NCBI GenBank assembly: GCA_020881915.1
Contig: JAJFPB010000004.1
Span: 2,604,001 to 2,668,000 of the forward strand
Source of the DNA: Paramyrothecium sp. XJ0827
Taxonomy: Eukaryota > Ascomycota > Sordariomycetes > Hypocreales > Stachybotryaceae
Reading direction: 5' to 3'
DNA: 64,000 bases
Shown here: positions 37,051 through 51,575 of the stretch, one piece after another
Layout: each line of letters opens with the position of its first letter
Numbering within the stretch: the first letter of the stretch is position 1
Position numbers and translations under genes: made by a program
Notes under the pieces: generated by a model
The model's input: the letters and a program-made list of their open reading frames with translations, nothing else
What the model was told of the DNA's origin: nothing
Database searches by the model: none

Positions 37051-37944
37051 CTCAGCGTCTCATCCCGTCACCCGCAGACATTGATGGCTCGGTCGTTTCC
37101 GTTACGTCGAAGAGTATCAGTGGAGGGACAGTCGAAGTGGGGGTTCTTGGGAGCTGATTAGGTGAGCGCCAGCAGTGGAAGCCTCGGGCTATGCGCGAGG
37201 TCAAAACAGAAGGTCCGGGAGAAAATGGGCTGAGTAAAACAAGACACAAGAAGTTTAGGGGATTTCGAGCTCGATGTCTGCGCGTGGTGACAGCTCCAGC
37301 ATTGTCGAAGTTTGGGTGGGAAGAACGGAGTTGGGGGTGGCACTCGAAAAAGGTTGGTGTGAGTGCCTGTACCTTACTAGTATGCGGTGTACATGTCACA
37401 GCACAAACGCGGTAGAGGTAGCTGCTATCGGCGTCACAGCCCCTCTGTGACCTGTCGACGTCAATCTGCCAATCAATCAAGAACAACCAAATTCGGTAGT
37501 AAAGGCAAGGCATGCAGCCACTCATTAGCGGCGACAATGGGCCGGCCAGCCGCGTGCTTTCAACACCTCAGGCATGCAATAGATCCTCAAACCATTATTC
37601 ACCGCACCTAACCCTATTCTTGGGGGGAAGTTGTTTTAACTCGAATGCTTTGCAGCATCATAATCTGAGCTTCACTGCGATTCAGATGTTTCGCTGCTTT
37701 TGGCCCCGACTTGATTGCAATGGCGACACTAATCACGCAGATGTCTGTGAATCATCACTGCATGAAGAACAAATCGGTGTATCCGACGCCTACAGTAGTC
37801 GATTTGACCAACAAGTGCAAACGGCTTGTTCAGCGGTAAACGTGCTGGCATGCGCCTCTATTCCCCTATGAACTTGTACATGTTACACAACGCGTAGGAA
37901 CTTTCCATCTATTTCCAGTCGTAGTCATAGTCCTTGGGTGTCTC
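37051..37944. other. UBR1 upstream region and QCR9 3' region
   Basis: 894 bp upstream of UBR1, which also holds the 3' UTR of QCR9 (both genes on the minus strand). No coding gene or RNA gene seen. Confidence 0.55.
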
Positions 37945-38381
37945 TTACTCGTCCTCCTCGCTCTCGATGTACTTGTGGCGGATGTCCTTCCATTGTCGCT
38001 GATCACCCCGGGTTAGCATGCTTCAGTCTCTGAAGGGGTACGATCGGTCACTCACGCCGCGGTTGAGGTTGTCCCAGACCTTGTCCATGGTCTTGTTGTA
38101 GCTCCTGTCATTCAATCAGCATCACCGAAAATCCACCGTCTCGGACCGGCCGTGGGCAATGCGTACACCTCGAAAGCGAAACCGGCAGCGAAAACGGTCG
38201 TCAGCATGAAGTAGTTCTTGCGGAAGACGGTGCTAGAAGTGGTTTCGAGTTAGCTATGTCGTTCTTCGATCGCCGAGGTGAGTGGACGTGCCTGAAGAGC
38301 TGGTTGATGAGAGACTGCGAAGTGCGCGATTAGCATGTGCCGGCGTACCCGGGCGGGGGGTTGCAGCTGAGAGCTTACCAT
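37945..38381 (-). CDS. QCR9: Cytochrome bc1 complex subunit 9 (QCR9), 5 exons
   Basis: Small single-pass subunit of respiratory complex III in the mitochondrial inner membrane. It is found only by assembling five exons: 38381-38379, 38314-38292, 38232-38167, 38104-38056 and 37998-37945, giving 64 residues. Exon 1 codes only the start Met. The protein carries Phe-Arg-Lys-Asn-Tyr, a membrane segment (about residues 16-30, Thr/Val/Phe/Ala-rich), Lys-Val-Trp-Asp-Asn-Leu-Asn-Arg-Gly, and Arg-Gln-Trp-Lys-Asp-Ile-Arg-His-Lys-Tyr, the QCR9 signature, then an acidic tail. Intron 2 (38291-38233) needs a GCACGT donor to keep frame; the others are GT-AG. The intron 3 donor could be GTGTAC or GTACGC; only GTACGC keeps frame. 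Confidence 0.88.
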
Positions 38382-39004
38382 TTTGACGGTGTAGTGCAAT
38401 TGAGCACTTGTGTTACAGTGTCAATTAGGTGTGAGGCCGGATGGCGAGGGCGTTGAAGGCTTCGTGAGGATTGGAGAGAAGGTCGTAAGAACGTCAAGCC
38501 AGCGAAATTCGCGAACTCCCGGAGGCATTAGGTGACCATTGATTGGCTGGCGCCACACTGCCAATTGTGCCACACCTGGTTTCCTCTCGTGCTTCAACAG
38601 GTACGCCACGGCCCAGCCCAGACTTACCTAATACAGTGTCCGGTTGCGGCCAGCACAGTACACTGGTGCATTGTAGGTAGTAAATCTCAATACAGCACTG
38701 AATACAGTACTGAACTATAGACTTACATGGTAATTACTCCCGCCTGTTCAGTGATTAATCAACAAGAGCAGCAACCATAGATCATTCACTAGTTGGACGA
38801 ACAGATACGTATGCGGTGTTTTGAAATCAGATTATTACAAGTGATAGCTGGGATGTTCCCAACCCCTTCCGGACTACTCCTCGTTTTTGGGTATCTTTGC
38901 CTATGGCGCGAGTCCATCAAATGTAAGGCTGTAGGTTCAGCTCACCTAACTGCGCCTAGGTTCCCGTGCTGCACACGGCACTCATCGAACTTCATTACGA
39001 GCTC
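38382..39004. other. QCR9 promoter and PMC1 3' UTR
   Basis: 623 bp. Several dispersed AATACAGTACTGA-like words lie at 38689-38715. No gene seen. Confidence 0.5.
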
Positions 39005-42000
39005 CTACTTCTCGTGGACATTGATCTTCTCCTTTGTCTTCTCCTTGAGGTCGTGCATACGAGCTCGGAAGCCAATGTGCTGTTCAACACGCTTCCCACG
39101 CAGCGAACTCATGACTCGCAGAGGTGGCCGGATATCATCCTCCTCGTCGGAGTTGTCGAGCTCGTGCTGTGGGATCGTCTCCGGTGCCCAAGATTTGCGC
39201 AAAGTCCATGGTAGACAAGATGCGATCCAGGCGTCCGGCGTGAGCCTGATTAATGCTCCAACCGGCAGGGAGATCGCGCCCAGCCCAATGGACAAGCCCC
39301 ATTCTTTACCGTTCAAGGGGGTGATCTTGAATGCCTGTCCACCTACGAAGATGATGAGGACTTGACCGCCAATCATGACGATGTTGATTAAGATAAAGAA
39401 CAGATTGCGGTGAATGCCTTCTAGGAAGTTCAGCTTATTGTCGAGGCGACGATTACTGTAGGACAACAGTTAGCTTTGGCACAAGTTTGCAAGGTCTTGA
39501 ACCACTCACTTGACCTCATTGAAGATCTGCAGCCAGACAAAGGTGTTGAAGACCAGCGTCTTGAGCTGGATAGCGTCCTCCTCCGTGTTACCGTATCCCA
39601 ACAATGATCTGCCAGCAAAATGCAGGACAAAAGTAATGGCAAGCTGGCAGATGGCCTGACCGATGATCATCTTGCCCATTCTGAGCGTGATCAGGGGTGC
39701 CGACTTTCTGTCTGGCTTTCGATCGAGGATACTGCGAGTGGGCGGGTCGGTCGCCAAGGCCAGAGCAGCGAACGTATCCATGATGAGGTTGACCCAGAGC
39801 AGTTGTACAGCGTTGAGAACGGACTCCTCATCAGCGCTCGCCACTGCCGAGACGAATGTGAGCACAACAGCTGTGACATTGACTGTGAGTTGGAACTTTT
39901 AAACGACGAGTCAGCCTCTCTCTCATACTAAGCCAAGTAGTTGACACTAGGGACTTACCTGAAGGAACTTCTTGACAGCATCATTCACGGCCCGACCCCA
40001 CATCATTCCCTTGACAATCGACGCAAAGCGTGATGGCGGTCAGTATGATCATGACGTTGAGATTTAGAGCTTATGAACTTACTTGTCGTCAAGCAGGATG
40101 ATCGCAGAAGCCTCCTTGGCAACTTCCGTACCGGCAATACCCATGGAGAACCCGATGTCTGCCATCTTCAGAGCAGGGGCATCATTGGTTCCATCGCCTG
40201 TAACGGCGACCGTCTCCCCTAGGTCTTTCAAGGTTCGAACGAGTATCCGCTTGTCTTCGGGACTGGAGCGAGCTAGAACTTGAAGATGCTTGACCTTTTG
40301 CACAAGCTCTTCCTGTGGTAGTCGACGGAATACTGGTCCTTCCATTGCTATGCCACCTTCCGAGGGCTTGAAGATGCCGCATTCAGCTGCGATGGCACAT
40401 GCCGTCCTGATGTTGTCGCCAGTGACCATGCGAACGAACACGCCAGCGCGGCGGCAATCCTCGATAGCTTCGATAACGCTCGGCCTGAGGGGGTCCTTGA
40501 TACCATAAATCGAGATCAGAGTCATCTCCTCGTGAACCAAACTAAAGTCTGCTTGCTTTGCATCTTCCTTGGAAGCAGTGCCGGCCGGTGGCCACGACTC
40601 GAAATCTCTGTATGACGAACCGATGGTTCTTAAAGTCTGTCCCGCGTAAGAATTGATGATCGCGCCAAAAGTCTCTCGGTCTGATGCCGTCAACGGGACT
40701 GTGGACAGCTCATCTCGCGAAGGGTCCTCAATAACACGGGTACACTGAGCAAGCAAGATTTCCGAAGCGCCCTTGACATAGGCACGAAACTTCCCCTCAT
40801 CGAGCTTGACCACTATTGCACTGAATTTGTTCTTGCTGTCGAAGGGAACTGCCTGGACGACTTGCGCGGCAGATCTGATCTCCTGAACGGGCCCAGCGCC
40901 CAGATGATCACGGCAGAAGGTGAGCAAGGCCACTTCCGTCTTGGAACCGATAAATGTATTCTGGCCATCCTGGGTTCCCTCAAAAGCCGTGGAGTTGAGA
41001 ATGTTAGACTGAATCAGTACGTCCTTGGTAGTTGTGCTCAAACTTTCGGCAAACTCGGCTACTGATGTGCTGGGAATATCGATTGAGTTGGGACTGGTCT
41101 TGTTCGTCTCATCCAAGGGCTCATCCGTGCCTCCGAAGCTGATAGTCTTGCCCAGTGTGGTGGCGACAACCGTCATCCTGTTCTGAGTCAAGGTTCCAGT
41201 CTTGTCCGAACAGACTGTAGTGGCATTTCCCATGGTCTCGCATGCCTTTAGCACACGGACCAAATTGTTATCGCGTAGCATCCTGAGAGTGGCGAAGCTG
41301 AGCGCCAATGTGACAGCAAGGGGCAACCCTTCAGGGACAGCAACGACAACCACGGTGACGGCGGTAATGAAGATTCGCAAGAAGGCTTGGCCCTTTTCCT
41401 CGGGTGAGCCTCTGTTTCCGGGCAGCTGAGCACAGAACTTTATAAACAAAACAATGAACAGGAGCAGGGCAGAACCCGCTCCGATTCTGGCAATCCAATC
41501 GGCCAGAATGTTCAGCTTTCTTTGCAAAGGCGTATCTTCCTGCTCTGTTCGCAGGGACATGGTAATCCGACCATAGCTGGAGTTGACACCAACAGCAGTA
41601 ACCAGGAAGGTTCCGTTGCCCTCGGTCACTTTGCTGCCGGATATTATGAAAGGATCGAGCTTTTCGGCATCTTCACCATCTAATTTCTGCAAGGCAGAGA
41701 ATGCATCGGCAGCGGGCATCTTCTTCAGAAGATCAGACTCGCCAGTGGCTGAGGATTCGTCGCACTTGACCGCATGGCCTTCGATGAAAATACCATCCAC
41801 TGGAATAACATCTCCAGTCTCGAGGTGCAAAACATCTCCAACCATGATGTCGTGGACGGAGATCTCTTGGGATTTGCCAGATCGAATCGCCTTCACTGTT
41901 CGGTCGTCCTTCTTTTTGTTCAGGCGAGTGAATTGGCGTTGCATTTGCCAATCGTTAATGGTGCCTACCAAGACAACGATGCTGCAGTTCGCGAGACGTC

Positions 42001-42712
42001 AGTTGAGTGTTCAGCGTCTTCCATATCCACATTGGGCAACTTACAGGATGGCCACCATAATCGCAACACCCTCAACCCACTCAACCCGAGCCTCTCCGGG
42101 CTCATGTTGACCGCCAAAAGTCTGGTAAAGGCCGAGGGCAAGCGAGATGACCGCGGCAATGGTTAGGAGGATCAAGACCTTGTCGTTGTAAGTCTGCCAA
42201 GCAATTTGTAGCAATGACTTGTTCTTCTTCTCGGGAAGTCTGTTATCGCGGAACACCTTCTTTCGATCGGCAAAAGCGCCTGTGGGATTCGGGTCCGTAG
42301 GAGGTGGGATGTGAATGGCTGCTTCCTTGGTGCTCTCGGGGACGGTGTCTCCCGCCGCGCCGTACTTGGCTGTACCTTGGGTGGCCACATCTTCGAAGGC
42401 GACTGCGCCATCGAGCGTCGTTTCATCAACACCAAGGCCGGTTGATCGATTTGTACGCAGTCCCTTCTCGATGCCGTCCAGGCCGCCTAGGGCGTAAAAG
42501 GCGTTTAGACTCTTGGGATTCAGGAGCTTGGCCAGATGACCGGGAGTGTATGCAAACTTGTTGCTCTCCACCTTGAACATATCCTCTGTTCCAGGATCGG
42601 GAGTCAAAGCATCGGCCAGATCCAGCTTGAATTCATGGTGGACCACGGCCGTTGGCGTTTTCTCCTGTTCCAAGGCCCCTTCAGGCCCCGGGACGGGTGT
42701 ATCTGGGGGCAT
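39005..42712 (-). CDS. PMC1: P-type calcium ATPase, PMC1/PMCA type, 5 exons
   Basis: Pumps Ca2+ out of the cytosol, in fungi mostly into the vacuole. Exons are 42712-42045, 41981-40083, 40028-39959, 39895-39510 and 39455-39005, giving 1157 residues. P-type signatures: Thr-Gly-Glu-Ser (~302-305), Pro-Glu-Gly-Leu-Pro-Leu in membrane helix 4 (~439-444), phosphorylation Asp482 in Asp-Lys-Thr-Gly-Thr, and Thr-Gly-Asp-Gly-Thr-Asn-Asp-Ala-Pro. The N-terminus is long and cytosolic. The C-terminal tail after the last membrane helix is short (about 70 residues), so the animal calmodulin-binding tail is missing, as usual in fungi. Introns 1, 3 and 4 are GT-AG. Intron 2 (40082-40029) has a good GTAAGT donor and a TACTGAC branch point, but the frame-keeping junction follows CACG, not AG. 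It restores Asp-Asp-Asn-Phe-x-Ser-Ile-Val-Lys. No nearby AG works. Confidence 0.93.
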
Positions 42713-44967
42713 GTTTGGGAATATGCTTGAGATTGGCGATGGCAGGCTCCTCTTGGTGGTAAAGTGTAAACGAAGAAAGGGTATCAAGTGTAAACGAGAA
42801 GAGAGAGAGAGAGAGAGAGCTATGACAGGTTGATAAAGTGTAGCTCCCCAACAAACATGCAATCAGCCCCAGGAGGGATGGACCATGGTGCACCTGGCAG
42901 CTGGCAACGTGTTTGGCAATGCAAAGCCTACCTTACTTTGCCTTGCCAGGATCAAGGCATAATTAGAAAACAAGATGCAGGATCGGAGGGCGGGTGCGGT
43001 GCCACACAAGGGTCAGAAGCTTGTACGATTCCGTGTAAGACAGTTCGACCCGGCAAATAGCATCGACTCTGCATAAGAACCCGGCAAAGCCAGATGCATG
43101 ACCCGCTATGACATGTACGATTGCTACGTGTGCGAGATTAGGTAGATGAGGAAGGCCGCCCATTCACCATTCACCATTCGCAGGGGGAATCAGGCTTGTG
43201 CGTGAATCCCTCGCAGACATCAGGCGAGGCAGGTAACCATGTTCCTGAACTACCTACCTTATCTTAACCAGCCGGTGGCCATACCACGAGCTGATGTGGC
43301 ACCCTTCAAACGTGGGTGCCAGTGCCAACATGCATCACTGTCAGCGACCTCGTTTGCTGCATCGCATCATCGCACTTTTCACCGAAGATGCTGGCTGCTG
43401 CTGGCCGATACGCCGAGGCCATTGACCGTTTCCAGACGTGCGGGCGCCGACGGCCGTGATGATGCTCTGTGAATGGCAGAGTGCCTGAAATTGGCAATGA
43501 ACGGCGCCCGGTTAATTGCCAGAAGTATTGTAGGACTTTGTAATTAGACCTGGCCCGCCCGTGTTGACCTGAGCTGATCCAATTCGCTGTGCCAGGATCT
43601 CTCCTCAAGAGAGTCATAGCCCACCCGATTCGATATAGTTGCAGGGGGGGAGGGGCCCATGAAAGGTGTTACATGTCACTTCTCCTACCTTATCCAGCTG
43701 AGCACAGCACATCTGCCTTGGTCGGCTTATGCCTAATCGACGCTCCACAGCAGGATTGGCCGGACCTTTGTACCGACAAATGTTCTGTGACGTTGAGACG
43801 TGGGCCTGGAGCCATTGGAAGCCGTGTGATGCGATTGGTTTGCGCAGATGTACCATGGAGCCCCCGTGATTCCCGGTGTCTCTTGATTACAGGAGGACGG
43901 GCAAGCTGTTGAATATGCCTGCAAACAAACGGATTACCCGTCGAGCCGTGGTGGCTGTCCAAGGCGCCAAACAAGGGATGCTTGACGAGTGTCAATTTGT
44001 GCAGCATAACACAAATGGAACTCCACGGTTTACCTATTTCGCCTTACCGTAAGGTAGGGAGTAAGCCAACAGCACCTGATGGCAGCGCCTGTTCAGGGGA
44101 AAGCGAAAAGGAATATGTCAACTTGCATCAGATAAGCTCATGGGTCTGGCACAAACCACCTTTCCCGGGCGCCACGTTGCAGACCTGGTCGAAGACGTGG
44201 CAACGCGTCATTGATGTCGCTCTGTAGATGTGAAGTTCGGGCGCAAAGCGTGTCCAACCTCGACGTCCAATTGCCCCAGACAAGCCAAGGCCAACGCTTC
44301 CCACTCCGACGGTTCGATCAATCGCCAAGAGGCAGATCATGTGCCCAGAAGCAGCAACGGGTCAGCCTTATGTAGTCTGTACGACGGTCTTACCCATGAT
44401 GTAGGCCCAGACCTATGTAGCCGGTACCAACGAGGTGCTGGCCATCAACTGAGCAAAGCTTGTCTCCCTGTAAGTTACTCCACTTCTGCACCGACAAGGC
44501 AAGGTGCCTACCTTCAGATTACCTTATACCATAGGTGCCTTACTGTGCCCTAAATGGCATAACCCAGGTGCAGCAGGGGGGCAGAAAGCAGTGAGCAACC
44601 CAGCCACAGCATCCACGCCTCGCTACGGACTACTGAGCCCCAAGGTGGAAGCCACAATGTATTTGCGCCACATCAGGAAGCCTGAACTCACCCCACCATC
44701 ATGACGATTCCGGCTTCAGCATGTGTCGCCGAGATCCACGACGTCCAATTTGGGATTTCCCGAGCAGGCGAGAGCACGGGAGCCTTTCGTTTCCCTTGAA
44801 TTATACGCCGAAGGCCACAGGAGCTCTTTCTTGGGCCATTGCCGGCTACTGAGCACCAGCCCTGTAGCCGGTTGCTTCACAGTTCTCCCCTCTCCACGCA
44901 ACTGGTCCTTGGGGATAGGGACGTTTCTCGTATTGCCATCTCAGCCCAATCACTAGAATAACCCAGC
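42713..44967. promoter_or_regulatory. Divergent upstream region of PMC1 and PYM
   Basis: 2.25 kb without a credible coding gene. A (GA)9 run lies at 42801-42819, just upstream of PMC1 (CT on its sense strand). TACCTT/AAGGTA words recur at 43250-43262, 44036-44057 and 44500-44535. Short frames are stop-limited and lack motifs. Confidence 0.5.
42801..42819. repeat. (GA)n dinucleotide repeat in PMC1 leader
   Basis: Nine GA units, about 90 bp upstream of the PMC1 ATG. Read on the sense strand it is a CT repeat, fitting the CT-rich promoter tracts elsewhere in the window. Confidence 0.9.
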
Positions 44968-45591
44968 ATGCCTTCGCAACCCACAAACGCAGGCATCGTC
45001 ACCGATGAGGGAAGCGGCCAGCGCCACATACCGGAGTCCGTACGGGCTGACGGCAGCACCCGCAAAGCTATCAAGATCCGCCCCGGCTACCGACCCCCCG
45101 AAGATGTCGAAGTCTATAAGAACCGCACCGCAGAAGCGTTCCGCGAGCGTGGCAAAAAGATAGGGATCCCCGGCGCCGCTGGGCTGAAGGATGATGACGC
45201 CGAGCAAGCCTCTTCGAGTGCCAACAAGAATGCAAAGCGACGCGAGGCTCGGAAAAAGGCAAAAGGCGCTACGGACGGGCAGGACGGCACCAGCGCCCCA
45301 GAGACCAACACAAAGGACCAACCCGAGGCCAAGACCGAGGAGCCGCCTGTGGATCCCGAAGTCGAGCGCGAAAAGAAGGCGAGGAACCTCAAGAAGAAGC
45401 TGAAGCAGGCCAAGGAATTGCAGAGCAAAAAGGAAGGGGGAGAGGCACTGCTGCCTGAGCAAATCGCAAAGGTCATCAAGATCAATGAGCTCATCCGGGA
45501 GCTGGACGCTTTGGGATTTGATAGCGAGGGGGACGCCAAGGGGGATGCGAACAAATCTTCCGCCGGCAATGGTGGTGACACAAAGGAATGA
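44968..45591 (+). CDS. PYM (partner of Y14-Mago, WIBG homologue)
   Basis: One exon, 207 residues. PYM binds the Mago-Y14 core of the exon junction complex and helps remove it from mRNA at the ribosome. The N-terminal ~60 residues match the Mago-binding domain: Gly-Ser-x-Arg-Lys-Ala-Ile-Lys-Ile-Arg-Pro-Gly-Tyr, then Pro-Pro-Glu-Asp-Val-Glu-Val-Tyr-Lys-Asn-Arg. The middle is charged and low complexity. A Lys-rich coiled coil with Leu-Lys-Gln-Ala-Lys-Glu-Leu (about residues 145-185) is the second conserved PYM block. The tail is acidic and Gly/Ser-rich. Present only in organisms with an EJC, consistent with an intron-rich filamentous ascomycete. Upstream of and in tandem with RPT4. Confidence 0.85.
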   Translation: MPSQPTNAGIVTDEGSGQRHIPESVRADGSTRKAIKIRPGYRPPEDVEVYKNRTAEAFRERGKKIGIPGAAGLKDDDAEQASSSANKNAKRREARKKAKGATDGQDGTSAPETNTKDQPEAKTEEPPVDPEVEREKKARNLKKKLKQAKELQSKKEGGEALLPEQIAKVIKINELIRELDALGFDSEGDAKGDANKSSAGNGGDTKE

Positions 45592-46526
45592 GTTTTGGTC
45601 TGCTGGTAACGACTTTGGAAAGAGAACTTTTGGCTCTGGCCAGTGACTTCACGTTCCGCACATGAGACAGGGACGAGGCCACACGTCACGATCTATCCGA
45701 CCTGATCTAGACACGGTCTGGGGATGTCTATGTTGTTACCTGGAATACTCAGCAATGAGCTGAAGACGCTCGTGCTTTCAGGTTTAGTTCCGATACAACT
45801 TTGGAAAGGAAAGCAGTGAAAGTCGATTGAAAAGGCATGGTTTTGGGCACACCCTGAGCGAGCATTGGTCTTTGTTATCAACCTCGGTAGTTCGTTTGGG
45901 ACGTTTTCAGGTGGTTTAAATACCATTTTGTTTGTATCATTGCGCCAATAAGTTGGCTAATGGCAGATGCAGTCAATAGATGGAGCGATGTGTCGTCTCT
46001 CCAAATCACCACTCGTCATTGTTCGCGTGCACTGGTTGCAATTATAAGAATTCATAATTTATCCCAAGACTCCTACACCAGAACATGGAAACCAAAGAAG
46101 AAGAAAAAGAATAGTTTAAGCTTGAATTAGAAGCGAGATTACGATGAAGTCGTTTAGCTCATCAACGAGGTATACCTTACTTCACCTTGAACAGAGCGCT
46201 GTTGGGGGATGAGTATAGGGTAGGCAGAATGAATGGGACAAGGTAAGGTACCTTGGCTGAGGAAGTGGCAGCGCCGACTTTCAGCCGATGGCTAGCTCTA
46301 GGTTCTCAAGGCTACCACGCATGAGGTAAGCTCTCGTGGACCAGCAACAGCCAGCCTACACGCCGACACAAGCACATCCACATCCACCTCACCTCACCTA
46401 CCTACCTTGTTCAGCAGCGCACGCCCTTGAGCTTTTCGAATTCGAAGCAGCGGACGGCATCACTCACTCTCTCTGGGTATCGGACAGCAGCTCTTTTTTA
46501 CACCACCGGTAGACGCCACCGCGATC
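45592..46526. promoter_or_regulatory. PYM 3' end and RPT4 promoter
   Basis: 935 bp. AAGGTAAGGTACCTT lies near 46241-46255, and CACCTCACCTACCTACC near 46388-46404. No perfect yeast PACE (GGTGGCAAA) element found upstream of RPT4. No gene seen. Confidence 0.5.
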
Positions 46527-47884
46527 ATGGCACCCGAAGACGAGCGCCAGGCTGCCCTGAACTCATACCGAGCCAAGCTCATCGAGTCGCGGGAATGGGA
46601 AGCAAAGCTCAAGAACTTGCGGATAGAGATCAAGGAGCTCCAGAAAGAGTTCGACCGGACAGAGGAGAACATCAAGGCGCTGCAGAGCGTGGGCCAGATC
46701 ATTGGCGAGGTCCTGAAGCAACTCGATGACGAAAGATGTAAGGGTCTCGGAAGCTTTTGCCGCCTGGCAGGATGCCGGACTGGAAGGATGCTAACCTCTG
46801 GTCTCAGTTATCGTAAAGGCGTCGAGCGGACCTCGATATGTCGTGGGCTGCCGATCCAAAGTCGACAAGGCCAAGCTGAAGCAGGGAACTCGAGTAGCCC
46901 TCGACATGACGACACTGACCATCATGCGCATGCTGCCCCGCGAAGTCGATCCTTTGGTGTATAACATGTCCTTGGAAGACCCAGGCCAGGTCAGCTTTGC
47001 TGGTATCGGTGGATTGAACGATCAGATCCGAGAGCTGCGAGAGGTTATCGAGCTGCCGCTAAAGAACCCAGAGCTGTTCCTCCGAGTCGGCATCAAGCCT
47101 CCGAAGGGTGTCCTCCTCTACGGCCCACCCGGAACTGGAAAGACTCTCCTGGCAAGGGCAGTGGCGAGCAGTTTGGAGACGAATTTCCTAAAGGGTAGGT
47201 TGATGGCCAACCCCGAATCATGGCAATTGCCAGCGCTGACCGTTGCTAGTCGTATCATCGGCCATCGTCGACAAATACATCGGCGAGTCGGCACGACTGA
47301 TCCGAGAGATGTTTGGCTATGCGAAGGAACACGAGCCCTGCATCATTTTCATGGACGAAATCGACGCCATCGGCGGACGCAGATTCTCCGAAGGTACTAG
47401 TGCGGATCGCGAGATTCAGCGCACGCTCATGGAGCTGCTTAACCAACTGGATGGTTTTGATTACCTCGGGAAGACGAAGATCATCATGGCCACAAACAGA
47501 CCCGACACCCTGGACCCTGCGCTGCTACGTGCTGGTCGCCTGGACCGAAAGATTGAGATCCCGCTGCCGAACGAGGTTGGCCGGCTGGAGATTCTCAAGA
47601 TTCACGCCTCAGGCGTTGTTACGGACGGCGACCTTGATTTTGAGAGCGTAGTCAAGATGAGTGACGGCCTGAACGGAGCTGATTTGAGAAACGTTGTCAC
47701 AGAAGCGTATGTTACCATTTCTACATCCCGTGGTGAAGCTGGGTCACTAACAAAGCATCATAGTGGTCTGTTCGCCATCAAGGACTACCGGGACTCCATT
47801 AACCAGGACGACTTCAATAAGGCCGTTCGCAAGGTCGCCGAGTCCAAGAAATTAGAAGGCAAACTCGAGTACCAGAAACTATAA
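46527..47884 (+). CDS. RPT4: 26S proteasome regulatory ATPase RPT4 (PSMC6), 4 exons
   Basis: AAA+ ATPase of the 19S base that unfolds ubiquitinated proteins and threads them into the 20S core. Exons are 46527-46737, 46808-47194, 47250-47706 and 47764-47884, giving 391 residues, the usual RPT4 length. The N-terminus is a coiled coil with an OB-fold after it. The ATPase has Walker A Gly-Pro-Pro-Gly-Thr-Gly-Lys-Thr, Walker B Ile-Ile-Phe-Met-Asp-Glu-Ile-Asp, the pore and SRH segments, and sensor Asn in Ala-Thr-Asn-Arg-Pro-Asp. All three introns are GT-AG, and each junction restores conserved sequence (Arg-Phe-Ile-Val-Lys; Lys-Val-Val-Ser-Ser; Glu-Ala-Gly-Leu-Phe). The C-terminus ends Glu-Tyr-Gln-Lys-Leu. 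RPT4 is preferred over other RPTs by the N-terminal and Gly-Arg-Arg-Phe-Ser-Glu-Gly motifs. Confidence 0.95.
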
Positions 47885-48994
47885 GGCATCTTTAGTATCG
47901 ACTTATGCTCAAGGAACTCGCGCACCAATGAGCAACAAGCGTCTGTACGACCGTGTACTACTATGGAGGTAGAGCGAAGGATGGTGGATTCATGGGGGAT
48001 CATCTAGACCTAGTGCTACCCTGATGGAACTGAGCAAATAAATGACCATACTGCCAAAGTATTCTGCAAATGTGCTTAGTCGAAAATGACTTCATCGCGG
48101 TAACTGAGAGCCGCACTATGAACGAGGAATCCTCTCTCGCTGCATGCATGCGAACCGACCATGACGAGAGACCGGCATTCTTGAGGTCTCAGCTACATCT
48201 TCCCAAAACCGAGGAAATATATGCTACGCCAAGACACACGATAACAACGCCATCCTGCCCATGGACAACTACACAATAAAGGCCCGAGGATCGTAAGACC
48301 GGCCAAGCGAACGTGGAGCCTGGTCCTTCATTTCGAGCCAACAGAAGAGGCACCACACTTCCATCCTAGTCTATTCCTTTAACACGGTCACTGGCCGGCT
48401 AGAATTAAGGGGGCATTGCGGTTGTGATCACTTTAATGTCGTAGACCAGGCCGGCATGGGAGCAGATCCTACCTGCCCCCCAAGCATCACACCTCCTGTT
48501 GTAAAGCATCCCGTATCGAACGGGTTTTTGTTGCATCGATAATGCTCGACCTGCCAAAGTATGACATCCTCAGCCGTACTCTTTATCCTAGTAGGGGAGG
48601 GGGGAGGCTAGATGCATTGAAGTCAAAGATAGGTGGTAGCCGATAAAATCTGTCTCTGTGTAACAAAACCACGTCTTTACAGACTGCATTCATGTTAACT
48701 TCTGTCTAAAGAAGTGCCCTGAAGGCATAAATGATCCATATATCTAAAAACAGGGCGGGAGGTTCTGCATCCCAATCCCCAAACCCAATACATCCAGTTT
48801 CTCATTTCAATGAGTCCATTAGTTTTTGTACTTCGCACCAAACTCCTGGTTGATCATCCGCCTTACTTGAGACACGACGGCATCAATCTCTCCTACAGGG
48901 CGCAATGCTTCGCCAAAGCCCCGGAGCACGCACCAGGCGGACGGGCTTGAGGCAGCCAGTTACGCAGGCCTCAAAACGACAAAAGACAGCACGT
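47885..48994. other. Convergent intergenic: 3' UTRs of RPT4 and GFA1
   Basis: 1.1 kb between converging stops. AT content is higher near 48640-48700. No credible ORF or structured RNA recognised. Confidence 0.55.
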
Positions 48995-51575
<2,581 letters not shown>

